Origin: Candidimonas nitroreducens
Lineage (GTDB): Bacteria > Pseudomonadota > Gammaproteobacteria > Burkholderiales > Burkholderiaceae_B
DNA: 64,000 nt
NCBI RefSeq assembly: GCF_002209565.1
Contig: NZ_NJIH01000003.1
Coordinates: 124,001-188,000, forward strand
Direction: 5' to 3'
Within the stretch, counting starts at the first letter, position 1. Every line of letters begins with the position of its first letter. A program made the position numbers and the translations under genes. The notes under the pieces are model-generated. The model saw only the letters and a program-made list of their open reading frames with translations. It had not been told where the DNA came from and did no database searches. Below, piece by piece: positions 36,108 to 45,301 of this stretch.

Positions 36108-37077
36108 GGCTTTCGCTCCCTGCCAGCCAGCCGAATATGCCGCGCTTGCTGAACAGCACCACCAGTATCAATATGGGCCCCAGGAACAGCAGCCAGTTTT
36201 CCGTCCATGCGGTCAGCACTTGTTCCAGTCCCAGGTATGCGGCCGCGCCGAGTATCGGGCCGAATATCGTGCCCATGCCGCCCAGCACGATCATGGCCAT
36301 GAACTCGCCCGACTTGGTCCAGCCCGCCATGTCGGGGCTGGCATACAGCGCATAGTTGGCCCACAGCGCGCCGGCCAGCCCGGTGCCCGCCGCCGAGATC
36401 ACGAAGGCCGACAGGCGGTAGCGCAGCGGTGCGTAGCCCAGGTTGATGCTGCGCCGCTCGTTCTGCTTGAAGCCGCGCAGCGTCATGCCGAAGGGCGAGC
36501 CCACGATGCGCCGGCACAGCCACACCCAGGCCGCCATCAGCGCCAGGCAGACATAATAGAAAACGGTGGAGTCGCCCAAGTCCAGCCCGGGAAGCACGTT
36601 GCGCGCCGTCACCGACAGGCCGTCGTCGCCGCCGTAGACCACCAGGCCTATCAGCACGAAGTACAGCATCTGCGCGAAGGCCAGCGTGATCATGATGAAC
36701 TGGATACCGCTGGTGCGCAGCGACAAAAAGCCCATCACCAGGCCCACCAGCGCCGCCACCGCCATGGCCAGCGGCCAGATCACCAGGGCCGATTCCGAGC
36801 CGCCCCAGCCGAGCAGGGTCTGGCCCTGATCCATATGGAAAGCCACGATCGCCACCACGTAGCCGCCCAGCCCGAAAAAGGCGGCATGGCCGAAGCTGAC
36901 CATGGCGCCGTAGCCCAGCACCAGGTCGAGGCTGACCGCCGCGATGGCGTATATGACGAACTGCGTCACCAGATTGATCAGGAAGCTGTTGCCCACGCCG
37001 TAGGCGATCGGCGGCATGCACAGCAGCACGGCGAACATCAGCGCCACCACCAGGGATTTTCGAGTCATGGGTTTCAT
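36100..37077 (-). CDS. livM: Branched-chain-type ABC transporter permease (LivM-like)
   Basis: 325 aa with about nine hydrophobic segments; LGYGAMVSFGHAAFFGLGGY and MIVLGGMGTIFGPILGA are LivM-type blocks. The ATG at 37077 overlaps the livH stop (ATGA). It forms the transmembrane pore with LivH. Confidence 0.92.
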   Translation of the reverse strand: MKPMTRKSLVVALMFAVLLCMPPIAYGVGNSFLINLVTQFVIYAIAAVSLDLVLGYGAMVSFGHAAFFGLGGYVVAIVAFHMDQGQTLLGWGGSESALVIWPLAMAVAALVGLVMGFLSLRTSGIQFIMITLAFAQMLYFVLIGLVVYGGDDGLSVTARNVLPGLDLGDSTVFYYVCLALMAAWVWLCRRIVGSPFGMTLRGFKQNERRSINLGYAPLRYRLSAFVISAAGTGLAGALWANYALYASPDMAGWTKSGEFMAMIVLGGMGTIFGPILGAAAYLGLEQVLTAWTENWLLFLGPILILVVLFSKRGIFGWLAGSESHD

Positions 37078-37997
37078 CGCTGTGCCGGTATCAGGCCGCG
37101 CGGCTTGAGCAGCAACACGATGGCCATGAGGATGTAGATGCTGGCCGAAACCAGGCTGGAACTGATCGAGTCGGCATATTCCGGCGGCAGCAGCTGCGAC
37201 ATCCAGATCGGGATGTAGGCGCGCCCCAGCGCATCGGTCATGCCCACCAGCAGCGAACCCACCAGCGCGCCGCGCACCGAGCCTATGCCGCCCACGACGA
37301 TCACCACGAAAGTGGTGATCAGCACTTTTTCCCCCATGCCGATTTCCACCGCCAGCAAGGGCGCCGCCATGACGCCGGCGAAGCCGCACAGCAGCGCCCC
37401 CAGCCCGAACACCAGCATGAACAGGCGCCGGATGTTGACCCCCAAGGCGTCGACCATGTCGCTGTCATCGGCGCCGGCACGCACCAGCATGCCGACCCGG
37501 GTGCGCGAGATCAGCAGCCACAGGCCCACGGCCACCAAGGCGCCCACGGCGATGAAGGCCAGGCGCATGACCGGGTACTGCAGGCCCGGCAGTATGGGCA
37601 CCGAGCCGGCCAGGAAGGCCGGCGTGGTGACCGTCGGCGGGCTGCGGCCGAACAGCAGCGTCACCAGGGCATTGGTGAAAAAGATCAAACCCAGCGTGGC
37701 CAGCACCTGGTCGAGGTGGTCGCGCTGGTACAAGCGGCTGATGACCAGCCGCTCGACCACCAGCCCGTAGAGGCCGGCGCCGACGACGGCCGCGAGCACG
37801 GCCACGAAGAACGAACCGCTGGTGGCCAGCGCCGAAGCGGCGCAGAAGGCGCCCACCATATAGAAGGAACCGTGCGCCAGGTTGACGACGTTCATGATGC
37901 CGAAAATCAGCGTCAGTCCGGCCGACAGCAGGAACAGCAGCGCCCCGTACTGCAGGCCGTTCATGAACTGCTCGATCAGCATGTACATGGAATGCAT
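37074..37997 (-). CDS. livH: Branched-chain-type ABC transporter permease (LivH-like)
   Basis: 307 aa with about eight hydrophobic segments; GLTLIFGIMNVVNLAHGSFY and VVGGIGSVRGALVGSLLVG are the family blocks. It follows the binding-protein gene by 153 bases, which is the only sizeable gap in the importer operon. Confidence 0.92.
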   Translation of the reverse strand: MHSMYMLIEQFMNGLQYGALLFLLSAGLTLIFGIMNVVNLAHGSFYMVGAFCAASALATSGSFFVAVLAAVVGAGLYGLVVERLVISRLYQRDHLDQVLATLGLIFFTNALVTLLFGRSPPTVTTPAFLAGSVPILPGLQYPVMRLAFIAVGALVAVGLWLLISRTRVGMLVRAGADDSDMVDALGVNIRRLFMLVFGLGALLCGFAGVMAAPLLAVEIGMGEKVLITTFVVIVVGGIGSVRGALVGSLLVGMTDALGRAYIPIWMSQLLPPEYADSISSSLVSASIYILMAIVLLLKPRGLIPAQR

Positions 37998-38150
37998 CCT
38001 AACTCTGGGAACCGCAGCGCAAAGCCGGGCTCGCGGCTCGCTTCGCCGGCACGGCCGCCGAATTGCGCGGGCATCGCATGCCTGTCATTGCGGCTTGCGC
38101 CGGCGCCGTTGCGCAAGAACGCGCGGGACGGCGCCGCACCGTTACGCCGA

Positions 38151-39320
38151 TTACATCTTGCACAGCGCGGCGTAGCTGTCGCCGTGATCCTTGACGATGG
38201 TGCCGATGTTTTTATAGATCAGCTTGCCGCTGCTGTCGGGCTCGACGCGCAGCAGGTACCAGCTCAGTATCGGATACTGGTTCGAGCCGAACTTGAACGA
38301 GCCGCGCACGCTCTGGAAGTCCGCCTTGCGCAGCGCCGCGCGGAAGGCTTCGGGCTTGCCCTTGATGTCGCCGTTCACCGCCTTCAGCGCGGTGCCGATC
38401 AGCACCGCGGTGTCGTAGGCCTGGGCCGCATAGACCGTGGGCATGCGCTTGTATTCTTTCTGGAACTCGGCGACGAACTTCTTGTTGGCCGCATTGTCGA
38501 AGTCGGCGCTCCAGGGCGCGCTGAGGTAGTAGCCTGCGCCGGCCTTGCCGGCCGCCGCCAGCATGCGGTCGTCCATGGAATAGATCGGCGTGACCATCTT
38601 GATGGACTTGTTCAGGCCCGAATTGGCGAACTGCTTGGCGAAATTGATGCCGGCGCCGCCAGGCATGAATTCGAAGATGCCGTCCGGCGCCAGGGAACGT
38701 ATGCGCGCCAGCTCCACCGAGAAGTCGGTCTGGTCGAGCTTGGTGTAGATCTCGGCCGCTATCTTGCCCTTGTAGGTGCGCTTGAAACCCGTAAGCGCAT
38801 CGCGCCCGGCCTGGTAGTTGGGCGCCATGATGACGACCTTCTTGACGCCCAGTTCGTTGGCGGCCATGCCCGCGGTGTCGCTGAACGAATCGTTCTGCAT
38901 GGCCACGCTGAAGAAGTTCTGGTTGCAGGCCTTGCCGGCGAAGTTGGAGGGGCCGGCGTTCAGGCTGACGTAAAAGGCCTTGGCGCGCAGCACGGTGGGC
39001 ACCACGGCTTCCAGCACATTGGAAAAGTTGATGCCGGTGAACAGCTGCACGCCGTCGTGCAGCATTTTCTCGGCGATCTGCTTGCCGTGGCCCGGCTTCA
39101 GGCCGTCGTCTTCCACGTCCAGCTGCACCGGCACGCCGCCCAGCTTGCCGCCCCCGTCCTTGATGACCAGATTGAAAGCATCGCGCTGGTCTTCGCCCAT
39201 GTAGCCCGCAGGTGTCGAAAGCGTGCCGATGAAGCCGATCTTGAGCGGCTCTTGTGCGTGGCCAAGAGCGGTGACGGCCGAGATGGCCAGGCCTAGCCCG
39301 AGTTGCCTGATGTATTTCAT
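38151..39320 (-). CDS. Periplasmic binding protein of the branched-chain-type ABC importer
   Basis: 389 aa with a Sec signal (1-22, GHAQEPLKIG) and a periplasmic-binding fold of the LivK/Peripla_BP_6 type. It belongs to the livHMGF operon and should set its specificity. The position next to a 3-hydroxybenzoate-hydroxylase-like gene and the promoter motif shared with the gentisate dioxygenase suggest an aromatic acid rather than an amino acid; this is inference. The last codons KM follow a cysteine that could pair with that in GKACNQNFF. Confidence 0.88.
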   Translation of the reverse strand: MKYIRQLGLGLAISAVTALGHAQEPLKIGFIGTLSTPAGYMGEDQRDAFNLVIKDGGGKLGGVPVQLDVEDDGLKPGHGKQIAEKMLHDGVQLFTGINFSNVLEAVVPTVLRAKAFYVSLNAGPSNFAGKACNQNFFSVAMQNDSFSDTAGMAANELGVKKVVIMAPNYQAGRDALTGFKRTYKGKIAAEIYTKLDQTDFSVELARIRSLAPDGIFEFMPGGAGINFAKQFANSGLNKSIKMVTPIYSMDDRMLAAAGKAGAGYYLSAPWSADFDNAANKKFVAEFQKEYKRMPTVYAAQAYDTAVLIGTALKAVNGDIKGKPEAFRAALRKADFQSVRGSFKFGSNQYPILSWYLLRVEPDSSGKLIYKNIGTIVKDHGDSYAALCKM

Positions 39321-39616
39321 TTGTGAACCTCCTTGGTCGTCCTGCTTGGATGTATGCGTTGATTTGCCGGGTGTGCCGCGCGCCTTGCCGGCCGGCCGCC
39401 GACCATGGCGGCCGCGGCGCGCCGCGGCAAGGGCATTCGTCCACGCCCACCACGCTGCAAGGCACTACACCTCGCTACACCTCGCGCGCGGGGCGCCAGC
39501 TCTATTCTATTAAATTTTCGATAATATTTGAATTTTATAAAATTTCAGCTGCTCTTGCCAGACTGGCACGCCCCTATGTCACGCCGGCACACACGCACTG
39601 GCACGCGCCGTCCCGG
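39321..39616. other. Spacer between livK-like gene and the monooxygenase gene
   Basis: The 296 bases hold a sharply AT-rich island (about 39500-39550) in GC-rich DNA. It contains the 13-base motif shared with the gentisate-dioxygenase promoter and a 14-base palindrome, both listed separately. It should be the promoter region of the livKHMGF operon. Confidence 0.55.
39513..39544 (-). promoter_or_regulatory. Candidate LysR operator of the liv-type importer operon
   Basis: AATTTTCGATAAT (39513-39525) is the exact reverse complement of the motif at 17675-17687. Five bases later the perfect palindrome AATTTTATAAAATT (39531-39544) follows. The shared pair suggests that one LysR regulator, perhaps that at 16619, controls both the dioxygenase and the importer. 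Confidence 0.5.
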
Positions 39617-40843
39617 TCAGGCGTCGGCATCGGCCAGGCAGCTCTCGCGGCGCCAGCCGTACAGCCATTCCAGCGCGGTGTAGAAATGATCCTGCGACTT
39701 GCCCTTCCAGAGCCGGTTGCGAACCAGGCGCTCGACACCCTGGGCGTGATAGATGCGCCCCATTTCCCGTGTCGACCAGACCACCCGCGCAGTGCGCGGT
39801 ATGCGCACCGATTCGTACAGGTGGAATGCCGCGGAGAAATCGCCATCGCAGCGCGCCACGGCCTCGCCCAGCGTCACCGCGTCTTCCAGGGCCATGCAGG
39901 CGCCTTGCGCCATGTACTGGGTCATGGGATGCGCCGCATCGCCCAGCAGCGTGGCACGGCCTTCGCCCCAGGACTCGACCGGCTCGCGGTCGGCGGTGGC
40001 CCAGCGCCTCCATGAAGTGGGGCGATCCAGCATCTGCCGCGGCCGCGGATGGATGCCGGCGAAATACGAAAGCACCTCTTCCTTGCTGCCGTCGCGCACG
40101 CCCCATTCTTCCTGGTCGTGGCTGTGGAAGGTAACCACCAGGTTGTATTGCTGGCCGCCGCGCAAGGGGTAGTGCACCAAGTGGCAGCGCGGGCCGGCCC
40201 ACAGCATGGGCGCATTGACGCGCAGATCCTCGGGCATGTTCTCGCGTTCCACGACGGCGCGATAGACCACGTGGCCGGTTACGCGATGCGTGCCGCCTAT
40301 GGTCTTTTCCCGTACCACCGACTTGACGCCGTCGCAGCCGACCACTGCATCGGCCTTGTAGACATTGCCCTGGGTATCCACCACATCGACGCCATTGGCG
40401 CCGACATGCACGTCCTGCACATGAGTGGAAGTGCGAAACTGGATCAGCGGGTTCTCGCGCACCGCCTCGAGAATCGACAGGTGGATGTCGGCGCGGTGTA
40501 TCACCGCATAAGGGCCGCCGAAGCGGCGGCGGAATGCTTCGCCGGTCTCGATGCGCACCACTTCCTGGGCGTCGATGGCGTCCATCATGATGATGTGGTC
40601 GGTGAACACCGCGCGGCTGCGCGCCACTTCGCCCACGCCCAGCGCATCCAGCGCCGCAAAGGCATTGGGGCCGAGCTGGATGCCGGCACCGATCTCGCCG
40701 ATGTGCGCCGCCTGCTCCAGCAACTGTACCTCGATGCCCTGGCGGGTCAGCGCCAGCGCCGCCGCCAGGCCGCCTATGCCGCCACCTACGACGACGACTT
40801 TCTGTCCGGTTTTTTTCATGATGTCTTCCATGCCTGTGTTCAT
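39617..40843 (-). CDS. FAD-dependent aromatic monooxygenase, 3-hydroxybenzoate 6-hydroxylase-like
   Basis: 408 aa, group A flavoprotein monooxygenase. The FAD-binding GGGIGG stands at residues 20-25, and the DG motif appears in VVGCDGVKSVVRE and the GD motif in ATLLGDAAHPMTQY. Blocks GPRCHLVHYPLRGG, DREPVESW and the C-terminal YTALEWLYGWR resemble 3-hydroxybenzoate 6-hydroxylases, which make gentisate with NADH and O2. Salicylate hydroxylase is the alternative. Downstream gentisate steps are encoded in the same operon, which supports the call. Confidence 0.83.
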   Translation of the reverse strand: MNTGMEDIMKKTGQKVVVVGGGIGGLAAALALTRQGIEVQLLEQAAHIGEIGAGIQLGPNAFAALDALGVGEVARSRAVFTDHIIMMDAIDAQEVVRIETGEAFRRRFGGPYAVIHRADIHLSILEAVRENPLIQFRTSTHVQDVHVGANGVDVVDTQGNVYKADAVVGCDGVKSVVREKTIGGTHRVTGHVVYRAVVERENMPEDLRVNAPMLWAGPRCHLVHYPLRGGQQYNLVVTFHSHDQEEWGVRDGSKEEVLSYFAGIHPRPRQMLDRPTSWRRWATADREPVESWGEGRATLLGDAAHPMTQYMAQGACMALEDAVTLGEAVARCDGDFSAAFHLYESVRIPRTARVVWSTREMGRIYHAQGVERLVRNRLWKGKSQDHFYTALEWLYGWRRESCLADADA

Positions 40844-40868
40844 TCACCAGGGCGGCTTGCGCCGGGCC

Positions 40869-42212
40869 CTAGCCGAGAAAAACGCCGTTCTCGCGCAGAA
40901 CGGCCTGCAGCGGCGCGGCGGACAGCGAGCGCAGGCCCGCGCCCTGCCTGACGCTCATGGCGGCCAGCACCCCGGCCGCCTCACCCATCACGAAGCAGCT
41001 GCCGCTGACGCGCGCGGCCGACTGCCCCTCGTGGCTCATGGACGCGCAGCGCCCCGCCACCAATACATTGTCCACGCCCGACTCGCGGCACGGCACGATC
41101 ATGCGCAAGGGCAGCTGGTTGTAGCCGCGCGACTCGGGTATGGGCGGCCACATCCAGCGCACGTCGCCGGCCACGTGCAGTTCCAGCGGCCAGCCGTTGA
41201 CGCCTATGCTGTCGTCGAAATCTGCGCAATTCAGCACATCGTCCTGGGTCAGGCAATACTCGCCGCGGATACGGCGCGTCTCGCGGATCCCGAGCTGCGG
41301 GGCGATGTCCAGCACGTAAGCGTTCTCGAAGCCCGGCACCTTGGCGCGCAGGAAACGCAAGTAGTCGACCACCTGCCTGCGCCCTTCCAGTTCGGCGCCG
41401 GCCAGCGAGTCGGCATCGGTGCCGTCGGCGGCGCTGCCGTCGGGCTGGGTCAGCTGCGTCACGTTGACGCGCCACTCGTAGGCGTGTTTTTGCGGGCGCA
41501 CGATGGCGCCGCGCCGCGGGAAATGGAATTCGCCGGCGGCCTCGGCCGCATCCATCAATTCAGGGATGCGCTTCCAGGCCTCGCCGGCCCGGTCGGCATC
41601 CACATTGCCCACCTTGAACATCAGCGTGGGATAGAGCATCTGCCCCGCCCCCGTGCCTTTTTCGTAGGGAATGCCGGCCCAGTGGGCGAGATCGCCATCG
41701 CCGGAACAATCGATATAGCAGGCGGCACGCACGGCCACGCGTCCCGACTTGGTTTCCAGAAACAGGGTCGACACGCCCCCCTGCTCGCCCATGGCCACCC
41801 CCGCCGCCAGGGCATGGAACAGCACCTGGGCGCCGCTGTCGCGCACCAGCTCGTCGGCCGCGCACTTGAAGGCAGCAATGTCGTAGGCCAGGGCGTGGAT
41901 CTTGCCGAAGATCAGATGCGGGTCGTTCAGGCCGTCGAGCCGGCGCATGCGTTCCAGCAGCTCGTCGGTGGTGCCGTGCACCACCTGCCGGATCTCGCCG
42001 TGGACATTGGCATGCAGTCCGCAGAAATTGGACACGCCGGCCGCGGTGCCCATGCCGCCCAGGAAGCCGTAGCGCTCTATCAAAAGCACCCGCGCGCCTT
42101 GCCGCGCGGCCGTCGCCGCCGCCAGAATGCCGGCCGGGCCGCCTCCCAGCACCGCCACGTCGTACTCGCCGTAAACAGGTACGCGCCTGGCCGGCTCTTG
42201 TACATATTCCAT
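40869..42212 (-). CDS. FAD-dependent oxidoreductase (FAD_oxidored / succinate-dehydrogenase-like fold)
   Basis: 447 aa from the ATG at 42212. A Rossmann FAD site GGGPAGILAAATAARQGARVLLIE begins near residue 22 (GxGxxG). RYGFLGGMGTAAGVSNF and YIDCSGDGDLAHWAG are typical of the FAD_oxidored family, whose members have few assigned functions. It lies between the Bug receptor and the monooxygenase and is probably part of the gentisate operon. Role unknown; a dehydrogenation that prepares the ring substrate is one possibility. Confidence 0.8.
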   Translation of the reverse strand: MEYVQEPARRVPVYGEYDVAVLGGGPAGILAAATAARQGARVLLIERYGFLGGMGTAAGVSNFCGLHANVHGEIRQVVHGTTDELLERMRRLDGLNDPHLIFGKIHALAYDIAAFKCAADELVRDSGAQVLFHALAAGVAMGEQGGVSTLFLETKSGRVAVRAACYIDCSGDGDLAHWAGIPYEKGTGAGQMLYPTLMFKVGNVDADRAGEAWKRIPELMDAAEAAGEFHFPRRGAIVRPQKHAYEWRVNVTQLTQPDGSAADGTDADSLAGAELEGRRQVVDYLRFLRAKVPGFENAYVLDIAPQLGIRETRRIRGEYCLTQDDVLNCADFDDSIGVNGWPLELHVAGDVRWMWPPIPESRGYNQLPLRMIVPCRESGVDNVLVAGRCASMSHEGQSAARVSGSCFVMGEAAGVLAAMSVRQGAGLRSLSAAPLQAVLRENGVFLG

Positions 42213-42378
42213 CCAGAACTCCTCGTTTGCCGCCGGCGGCGGGGCGCCGCGGGCATCACCGCAGCCCCCGGGGCGCAAACCGGGAGCCAGGGCCGGCCGG
42301 ACTGCCGGGCCCGAATCTACCCACTACCCGAGCCGCGCCGCCGGCGGCAGCCAGAGCCGGCCTAGTCCGGCCGCGGGC

Positions 42379-43371
42379 TCAATCCATTTTTATATGCAGC
42401 TGCTCGATCAGCGGCTTCCAGCGCGCCAGCTCTTCATCCATGTACTTGCGGAATTCGGCCGGCGTGCTGCCCACGGGATCCATGTACAGGGCCTTGAGCT
42501 TCTTGGTGACTTCCGGGTCGTGCAGGGCCTGGATCAGCGTATCCGACAGTTTCTTCTGTATCTCGGGCGGCACCTTCGCGGGGGCCACGAAGCCTACCCA
42601 GGCCGAACCCACGATGCCCGGCACACCCACCTCGGCCATGGTCGGAATATCCGGCAGGGCGCTGGAGCGCCGCTCGGAAGTCACCGCCAGCGCGCGCAGC
42701 CGCCCGTCCTTGACCATGCCCATGACCGCGATCGGCGGCAGTGCGGCGAACTGGGCGTCGCCGGCCAGCAGCGCATTCAAGGCCTTCGGCGAAGAGGTAT
42801 AGGGCACGTGCGTGGCCTTGCCGCCGATCTTCTGCAGCAGCAGCTCGATCGCCAGCTGCGACACCGCGCCGGTGCCCGTGGAAGAGAAATTCAGCTTGTC
42901 GGGATGATCTTTGATGTCCTTCATCAGCTCTTGGATGGTCTTGATGCCGGACTTGGCCGGCACCACCAGCACGTCGGGCTGATCCACCGCCTGGGTGAGC
43001 GGCGCCAGATCCTTGCGCGGATCGTACGGCAGGTGCGAATACAGCACCGTATTGTTCACCATGGGCCCGGTAATAGAAGCGCCGAAGGTGTAGCCGTCCG
43101 GCTTGGCGTGCGCGATGCTGGCCGTGCCCAGGTCGCCGCCGGCGCCCGGCTTGTTCTGCACCACGATGGCCTGCCCCAGGAGCTTGCCGGCCTTGTCGGC
43201 CACGATGCGCGCCATCAGGTCGGGGCTGGATCCGGCCCCGAAAGGCACGATGAGGGTCAGCGAGTGGTCGGGCCAATTTGCCGCCTGGCCCGCCGCCGGC
43301 AGCAGCGCCAGCGCCGAGGCCAGCAGCGCGCCGCGCACCGCCGTCTTCCATTTATCCGCGATCTTGATCAT
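42379..43371 (-). CDS. Bug/TctC-family periplasmic solute receptor
   Basis: 330 aa with a signal peptide (1-30, AAGQAANWPDHSL). Family blocks LTLIVPFGAGSSPDLMAR and IVVQNKPGAGGDLGTASIA are intact. Its start lies inside the end of the PchB-like gene (20-base overlap), so it is in the gentisate operon and may bind the aromatic acid substrate. No TctAB genes nearby. Confidence 0.9.
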   Translation of the reverse strand: MIKIADKWKTAVRGALLASALALLPAAGQAANWPDHSLTLIVPFGAGSSPDLMARIVADKAGKLLGQAIVVQNKPGAGGDLGTASIAHAKPDGYTFGASITGPMVNNTVLYSHLPYDPRKDLAPLTQAVDQPDVLVVPAKSGIKTIQELMKDIKDHPDKLNFSSTGTGAVSQLAIELLLQKIGGKATHVPYTSSPKALNALLAGDAQFAALPPIAVMGMVKDGRLRALAVTSERRSSALPDIPTMAEVGVPGIVGSAWVGFVAPAKVPPEIQKKLSDTLIQALHDPEVTKKLKALYMDPVGSTPAEFRKYMDEELARWKPLIEQLHIKMD

Positions 43372-43780
43372 TCTTGTCTCCTGTGGGGGTCATGCTATTG
43401 AAATACAGCTGCTCGTTCTGGATGAACGCGGCAACCATGGCCCGGTAGGTCTGTTCGACCACCTGTTCGAGATTCTCGAAACCCCGATTATGCGCGCGTG
43501 CCAGATCCACCGCCTTGGCGAACACCTGGGCCTGGCGGGCCGGCGCACTGACCTGAAAAGCGTCGCGCTTGAAACGCGCGGCATCTTTCACATACATGGC
43601 GCGCTCGGCGATCAGGCGCACGATCTCGCGGTCGAGCCGGTCGATGTTCGACCGGATCTCACCCAGCGACGCGCATAGGGGAACATACGCGGGATCGGTG
43701 AACTCGCGCTGCGCAGCCCCTTCGGTGGCGGGTTCCTGCTGCATTCCGGTCGAGCTTTCCCTCATGGCGTCTTGACTCAT
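43352..43780 (-). CDS. Chorismate-mutase-fold protein resembling isochorismate-pyruvate lyase (PchB)
   Basis: 142 aa from the ATG at 43780. Residues about 38-130 form the AroQ helical fold: EIRSNIDRLDREIVRLIAE, then MYVKDAARFK, then APARQAQVF and FIQNEQLYF. Active-site positions are occupied by an arginine in helix 1, the lysine in YVKDAARFK and the arginine in APAR. The spacing and the APxR and EQxxY positions are closer to PchB than to AroQ mutase. It sits 4 bases after the isomerase gene in a catabolic operon. It could make salicylate from isochorismate, or act on a different carboxylic acid; the N-terminal 35 residues look disordered. Confidence 0.75.
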   Translation of the reverse strand: MSQDAMRESSTGMQQEPATEGAAQREFTDPAYVPLCASLGEIRSNIDRLDREIVRLIAERAMYVKDAARFKRDAFQVSAPARQAQVFAKAVDLARAHNRGFENLEQVVEQTYRAMVAAFIQNEQLYFNSMTPTGDKNDQDRG

Positions 43781-43784
43781 GGTT

Positions 43785-44426
43785 TCAGGCCTGGAAATCG
43801 GGCTGCCGCGCGGGAGCCGCCTGCTGGAATGCCGGCAAGGTGTTGCAGTGTTCGTGCACGGCACGCACGCGTTCATAGGCGCTGATATCGCAGCCCATGC
43901 GCAAGGCATTGGCCACCTGCGGCACCAGGCAGCAATCGGCCACCGATACCTCGCCGCCCAGGCAGAACGGCCCCGAACCCGCTTGCGCCAGCAGGGCCTC
44001 GAGCGAACGCAGGCCTTCGTCTATCCAGTGCGCGTACCAGGCATTCTTCTGCTCGTCGCTGACGCCCAGCTTGCCGACCAGATAACGCAGCACCTTGAGG
44101 TTGTTCACCGGATGCATATCGCAGCCGATCAGATTGGCGATTTCCAGCGCCCGCGCGCGCAGCTGCGGCGCTTGCGGAATCAGGCGGGGCTCGGGGTACT
44201 TTATATCAAGGTAATCGATGATGGCCAGCGACTGGCTCAGATTGAAGCCCTCGTCGTCCACCAGCAGCGGTACCCCGGCGCTCGGATTCTTGGCTACATA
44301 GCCGGGCTCCCTGTGCTGCTGCTCGCGGATGTTGACGGGCAGATACTCATACGGCAGCTGCTTGAGCGCCAGCGCGATGCGCACGCGATAGGACGTGGAG
44401 CTGTTGAAGAAACTGTAGAGTTGCAT
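43785..44426 (-). CDS. Maleylpyruvate (maleylacetoacetate) isomerase, zeta-class GST
   Basis: 213 aa. The GST N-terminal domain has SSTSYRVRIALALK, the zeta-class glutathione site, and the C-terminal domain has the conserved GCDMHPVNNLKVL. Zeta-class enzymes isomerise maleylpyruvate to fumarylpyruvate in the gentisate route, or maleylacetoacetate in the homogentisate route. The 2-base gap from the FAH gene and the neighbouring hydroxylase favour gentisate. Confidence 0.88.
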   Translation of the reverse strand: MQLYSFFNSSTSYRVRIALALKQLPYEYLPVNIREQQHREPGYVAKNPSAGVPLLVDDEGFNLSQSLAIIDYLDIKYPEPRLIPQAPQLRARALEIANLIGCDMHPVNNLKVLRYLVGKLGVSDEQKNAWYAHWIDEGLRSLEALLAQAGSGPFCLGGEVSVADCCLVPQVANALRMGCDISAYERVRAVHEHCNTLPAFQQAAPARQPDFQA

Positions 44427-44428
44427 GA

Positions 44429-45127
44429 TCAGACCACCTTTACGTGCAGTTCACCCAGGCCGGCCACGCTGCCCACCATCAGGTCGCCCGCCACCACCGG
44501 GCCGACGCCTTCGGGCGTGCCGGTGTAGATCAGGTCGCCGGGCTCCAGGCGGAAATAGCGCGACAGATAACTGACGGTCTCGGCCACCGACCAGATCAGC
44601 TTGGCGGTACTGCTGTGCTGCTTGACAGCGCCGTTCACCGTCAGGGAGATCTCGGCATTGTCGACGCCGTGGAATTGCGCGGCCGGATACAGCGGGCCTA
44701 TGGGCGCGCTGGCATCGAAGGCCTTGCCCAATTCCCAGGGCCTGCCGGCCTGGCGCATTTTCATCTGCAGATCGCGCCGCGTCATGTCCAGGCCCACCGC
44801 ATAGCCCCATACGTGCCCGAGCGCCTGCTCGACCGCGATGTTCGAGCCCGCCTTGCCGATGGCGGCAACCAGCTCGATTTCATAATGCAGATTGGCGGTT
44901 TCGGAAGGGTAGGCGAATTCCAGTGTCTGCCCCTGCACCACCGGACGTATGGCATCGGCCGGCTTGCAAAAGAAGAACGGCGGCTCGCGATCAGGGTCGA
45001 AGCCCATTTCCCGCGCATGGGCCGCGTAATTGCGGCCTACGCAATATATGCGCCGTACGGGGTACAGATCGGCGCTGCCGACCACGGGAACCGAAGCCGT
45101 TTCCGGCGGGGGGAATACATACGACAT
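44429..45127 (-). CDS. Fumarylpyruvate hydrolase-like FAH-family protein
   Basis: 232 aa, the short FAH form without an N-terminal domain. RIYCVGRNYAAHAREMG, the metal site NLHYEIELVAAIG and the C-terminal YTGTPEGVGPV are present. The length and motifs fit fumarylpyruvate hydrolase, which gives fumarate and pyruvate. It is the first gene of the minus-strand gentisate operon. Confidence 0.87.
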   Translation of the reverse strand: MSYVFPPPETASVPVVGSADLYPVRRIYCVGRNYAAHAREMGFDPDREPPFFFCKPADAIRPVVQGQTLEFAYPSETANLHYEIELVAAIGKAGSNIAVEQALGHVWGYAVGLDMTRRDLQMKMRQAGRPWELGKAFDASAPIGPLYPAAQFHGVDNAEISLTVNGAVKQHSSTAKLIWSVAETVSYLSRYFRLEPGDLIYTGTPEGVGPVVAGDLMVGSVAGLGELHVKVV

Positions 45128-45301
45128 CTAGAGTCTCCTGCGGATTTTGCGCGACGGGATAGATAACAGCACGGCGCCAGCGGCATCTTGAACGAAATAA
45201 AGGCGCACCCGCCCCGGAGGGGGTGCGTCAAAACCGTTATGTCTATTGTGTCTTGGCAGATATATGTTTAGAAATGAAATATTCTTATTATCTATACTTT
45301 A

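Noticed and set aside
10798-45127. The large insert as an integrated phage, ICE or composite transposon
   Set aside because: No integrase, transposase, conjugation gene or flanking attachment repeat was found; base composition by eye is like the surroundings.
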